Source: Bacteroidota bacterium (lineage in GTDB: Bacteria > Bacteroidota > Bacteroidia > Bacteroidales > VadinHA17). Taken from it: a stretch of DNA of 6,083 nucleotides. Position 1 is the stretch's first letter. Each line of letters starts with the position of its first letter. This document shows positions 5,132 through 6,083 of the stretch, piece by piece. The stretch is taken from positions 1 through 6,083 of the forward strand of contig SBFZ01000314.1 of NCBI GenBank assembly GCA_006227095.1. The letters run 5' to 3'. A program made the position numbers and the translations under genes. The notes beneath the pieces were generated by a model. It did not search any database, was not told the DNA's origin, and worked only from the letters and a program-made list of their open reading frames with translations.

Positions 5132-6083
5132 TCAGGCAACAGTTGTGCCGGTATCTGTCCGTCCCATCCAGGAAAGGGATATGTCATCACCAAAGAAGTC
5201 CCTGAAGATGCGGTAATAGAGGAGCTCCTCCTTTCCGGTGAGAGTCCACCCGTTGGGAAGCACCCTCTCCTTTCTGAAATCACTGTCGGAGATAGTATTT
5301 TCTGCTATTTCCGACAGTTTTTCATTGACACCTCCACCTTCCCAGAACTTGGCTTTCGATCTCCATGTTATTTCAGGAGGAAGCAGTTCTTCCACAGCTT
5401 TCCTGAGGATCCATTTTCCTTCGCCGTTAACTATCTTGTAGTCAGCAGGAATGGCAAATGCCATATCCTTAACGGCATGATGTGTAAAGATGAGACGGGG
5501 TGTCAGTCCGAATGCCGAGGCACACCTGTCTACACGCTGAAGTGCAGTGTTGTGCAGTTTTCCGGTAAGCCGAAGCAACTCGTCAGTCAGTTCTGCGAGC
5601 GGCAGGGAGCTGAGGTAGTGGTAACCTGCGAACAGTTCATCGGCACCTTCGCCTGTGAGTATATCTGAAACATTATCAGCAGCTATGCGGGCTGCAATGA
5701 AGTTCAGGAGTGATGATCGTACAAGCAGGGGATCAAACGACTCCAGGTGATAGATAACATCAGGAAGAACGGAGGCCAGGTCATTCATCCCCACAATGAT
5801 CTCATGATGCTCAGTACCGAGATATTTTGCAGTACGTGCGGCGTACTCCAGGTCAGGTGCTCCCTCGACACCCGCAGTAAATGTTTTTATTTTACCCACG
5901 TAATTTGCGGCCAGGGCAGTAACGGCTGCGGAGTCAAGTCCACCTGAGAGCCAGGTTCCGGTATTCTCATTCCGTATTGACGCTGAGACAGCATCATCAA
6001 GAACCTGTTTCAACCGCATGGCCAGGGCATCGGGCTGCATTACTGAGAGCCCGGATTGCATATCTGTCTGCATATTGTCAACC
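5132..6083 (-). CDS. Asparagine synthase family protein, synthetase domain (partial at right edge)
   Basis: At least 316 residues encode the ATP-dependent amidotransferring half of an asparagine-synthase-like enzyme (PF00733). Counting from the ATG at 6073: the PP-loop SGGLDS is at 43-48 (pyrophosphate binding), TGEGADELFAGY at 140-151 includes Glu142 equivalent to the key Glu of SGEGxDE, and EGKWILRKA at 218-226 includes the conserved Lys220. The C-terminal part continues with SKAKFWEGGGVNEKL, LPNGWTLTGKEELLYYRIF and ends soon after SWMGRT. The usual FLD motif after the GLxxR segment reads FTHH here (196-199). The reading frame stays open to base 6083 with no stop, so an N-terminal glutaminase domain may lie outside the window; alternatively it is a stand-alone synthetase domain starting at 6073, although no Shine-Dalgarno precedes that ATG. 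It would aminate aspartate or a related carboxylate; the substrate is not proven. Confidence 0.85.
   Translation of the reverse strand, partial: VDNMQTDMQSGLSVMQPDALAMRLKQVLDDAVSASIRNENTGTWLSGGLDSAAVTALAANYVGKIKTFTAGVEGAPDLEYAARTAKYLGTEHHEIIVGMNDLASVLPDVIYHLESFDPLLVRSSLLNFIAARIAADNVSDILTGEGADELFAGYHYLSSLPLAELTDELLRLTGKLHNTALQRVDRCASAFGLTPRLIFTHHAVKDMAFAIPADYKIVNGEGKWILRKAVEELLPPEITWRSKAKFWEGGGVNEKLSEIAENTISDSDFRKERVLPNGWTLTGKEELLYYRIFRDFFGDDISLSWMGRTDTGTTVA

Noticed and set aside
5102..5668. 188-residue plus-strand open frame, opposite the asparagine-synthase gene
   Set aside because: It is the antisense shadow of a domain with clear catalytic motifs. Its translation has no recognisable fold or motif, and no ribosome-binding site precedes it.
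1..6083. CRISPR arrays, tRNA genes, transposases, phage or defence genes
   Set aside because: No regularly spaced direct repeats, tRNA cloverleaf pattern, transposase or nuclease motifs were seen on either strand. All coding space is taken by metabolic and envelope genes.

Overview
The window looks like a piece of a Bacteroidota (probably Bacteroidales-like) chromosome. This is inferred from the LolA-like lipoprotein-sorting protein, the lipoprotein-type S9A prolyl oligopeptidase, weak or absent Shine-Dalgarno sequences and A-rich start contexts. It is densely coding with mid-range base composition. There is no tRNA, rRNA, CRISPR array, insertion sequence or integrase, and no gap without a gene exceeds about 190 bases. 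The genus cannot be named from the sequence.

Layout: (1) 1-252, plus strand: the last 83 residues of an outer-membrane lipoprotein-sorting (LolA-like) protein, cut by the left edge. (2) 293-1231, minus strand: an exported alpha/beta hydrolase with a complete Ser-Asp-His triad, converging on gene 1. (3) 1232-1422: a divergent intergenic region. (4) 1423-5036, plus strand: a tight three-gene unit made of a steroid 5-alpha-reductase (SRD5A)-like membrane reductase, an unrecognised six-helix membrane protein 25 bases downstream, and a prolyl oligopeptidase lipoprotein whose start overlaps the previous gene by 17 bases. (5) 5037-5131: a short convergent gap with a good hairpin. (6) 5132-6083, minus strand: the synthetase domain of an asparagine-synthase-family protein, open at the right edge.

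How the genes work together: the only strong linkage is the three-gene plus-strand unit, which spacing and overlap suggest is co-transcribed. Its first two products sit in the membrane; the third is predicted to be a periplasmic or outer-membrane lipoprotein peptidase. A shared pathway is not evident. The reductase points to a 3-oxo-delta4-steroid or other enone/polyprenoid lipid substrate, while the peptidase cleaves short proline-containing peptides. No clearly new system is visible. The items most worth a second look are the SRD5A-like enzyme with human-type active-site residues, its uncharacterised membrane partner, and the asparagine-synthase domain with an altered C-terminal motif.
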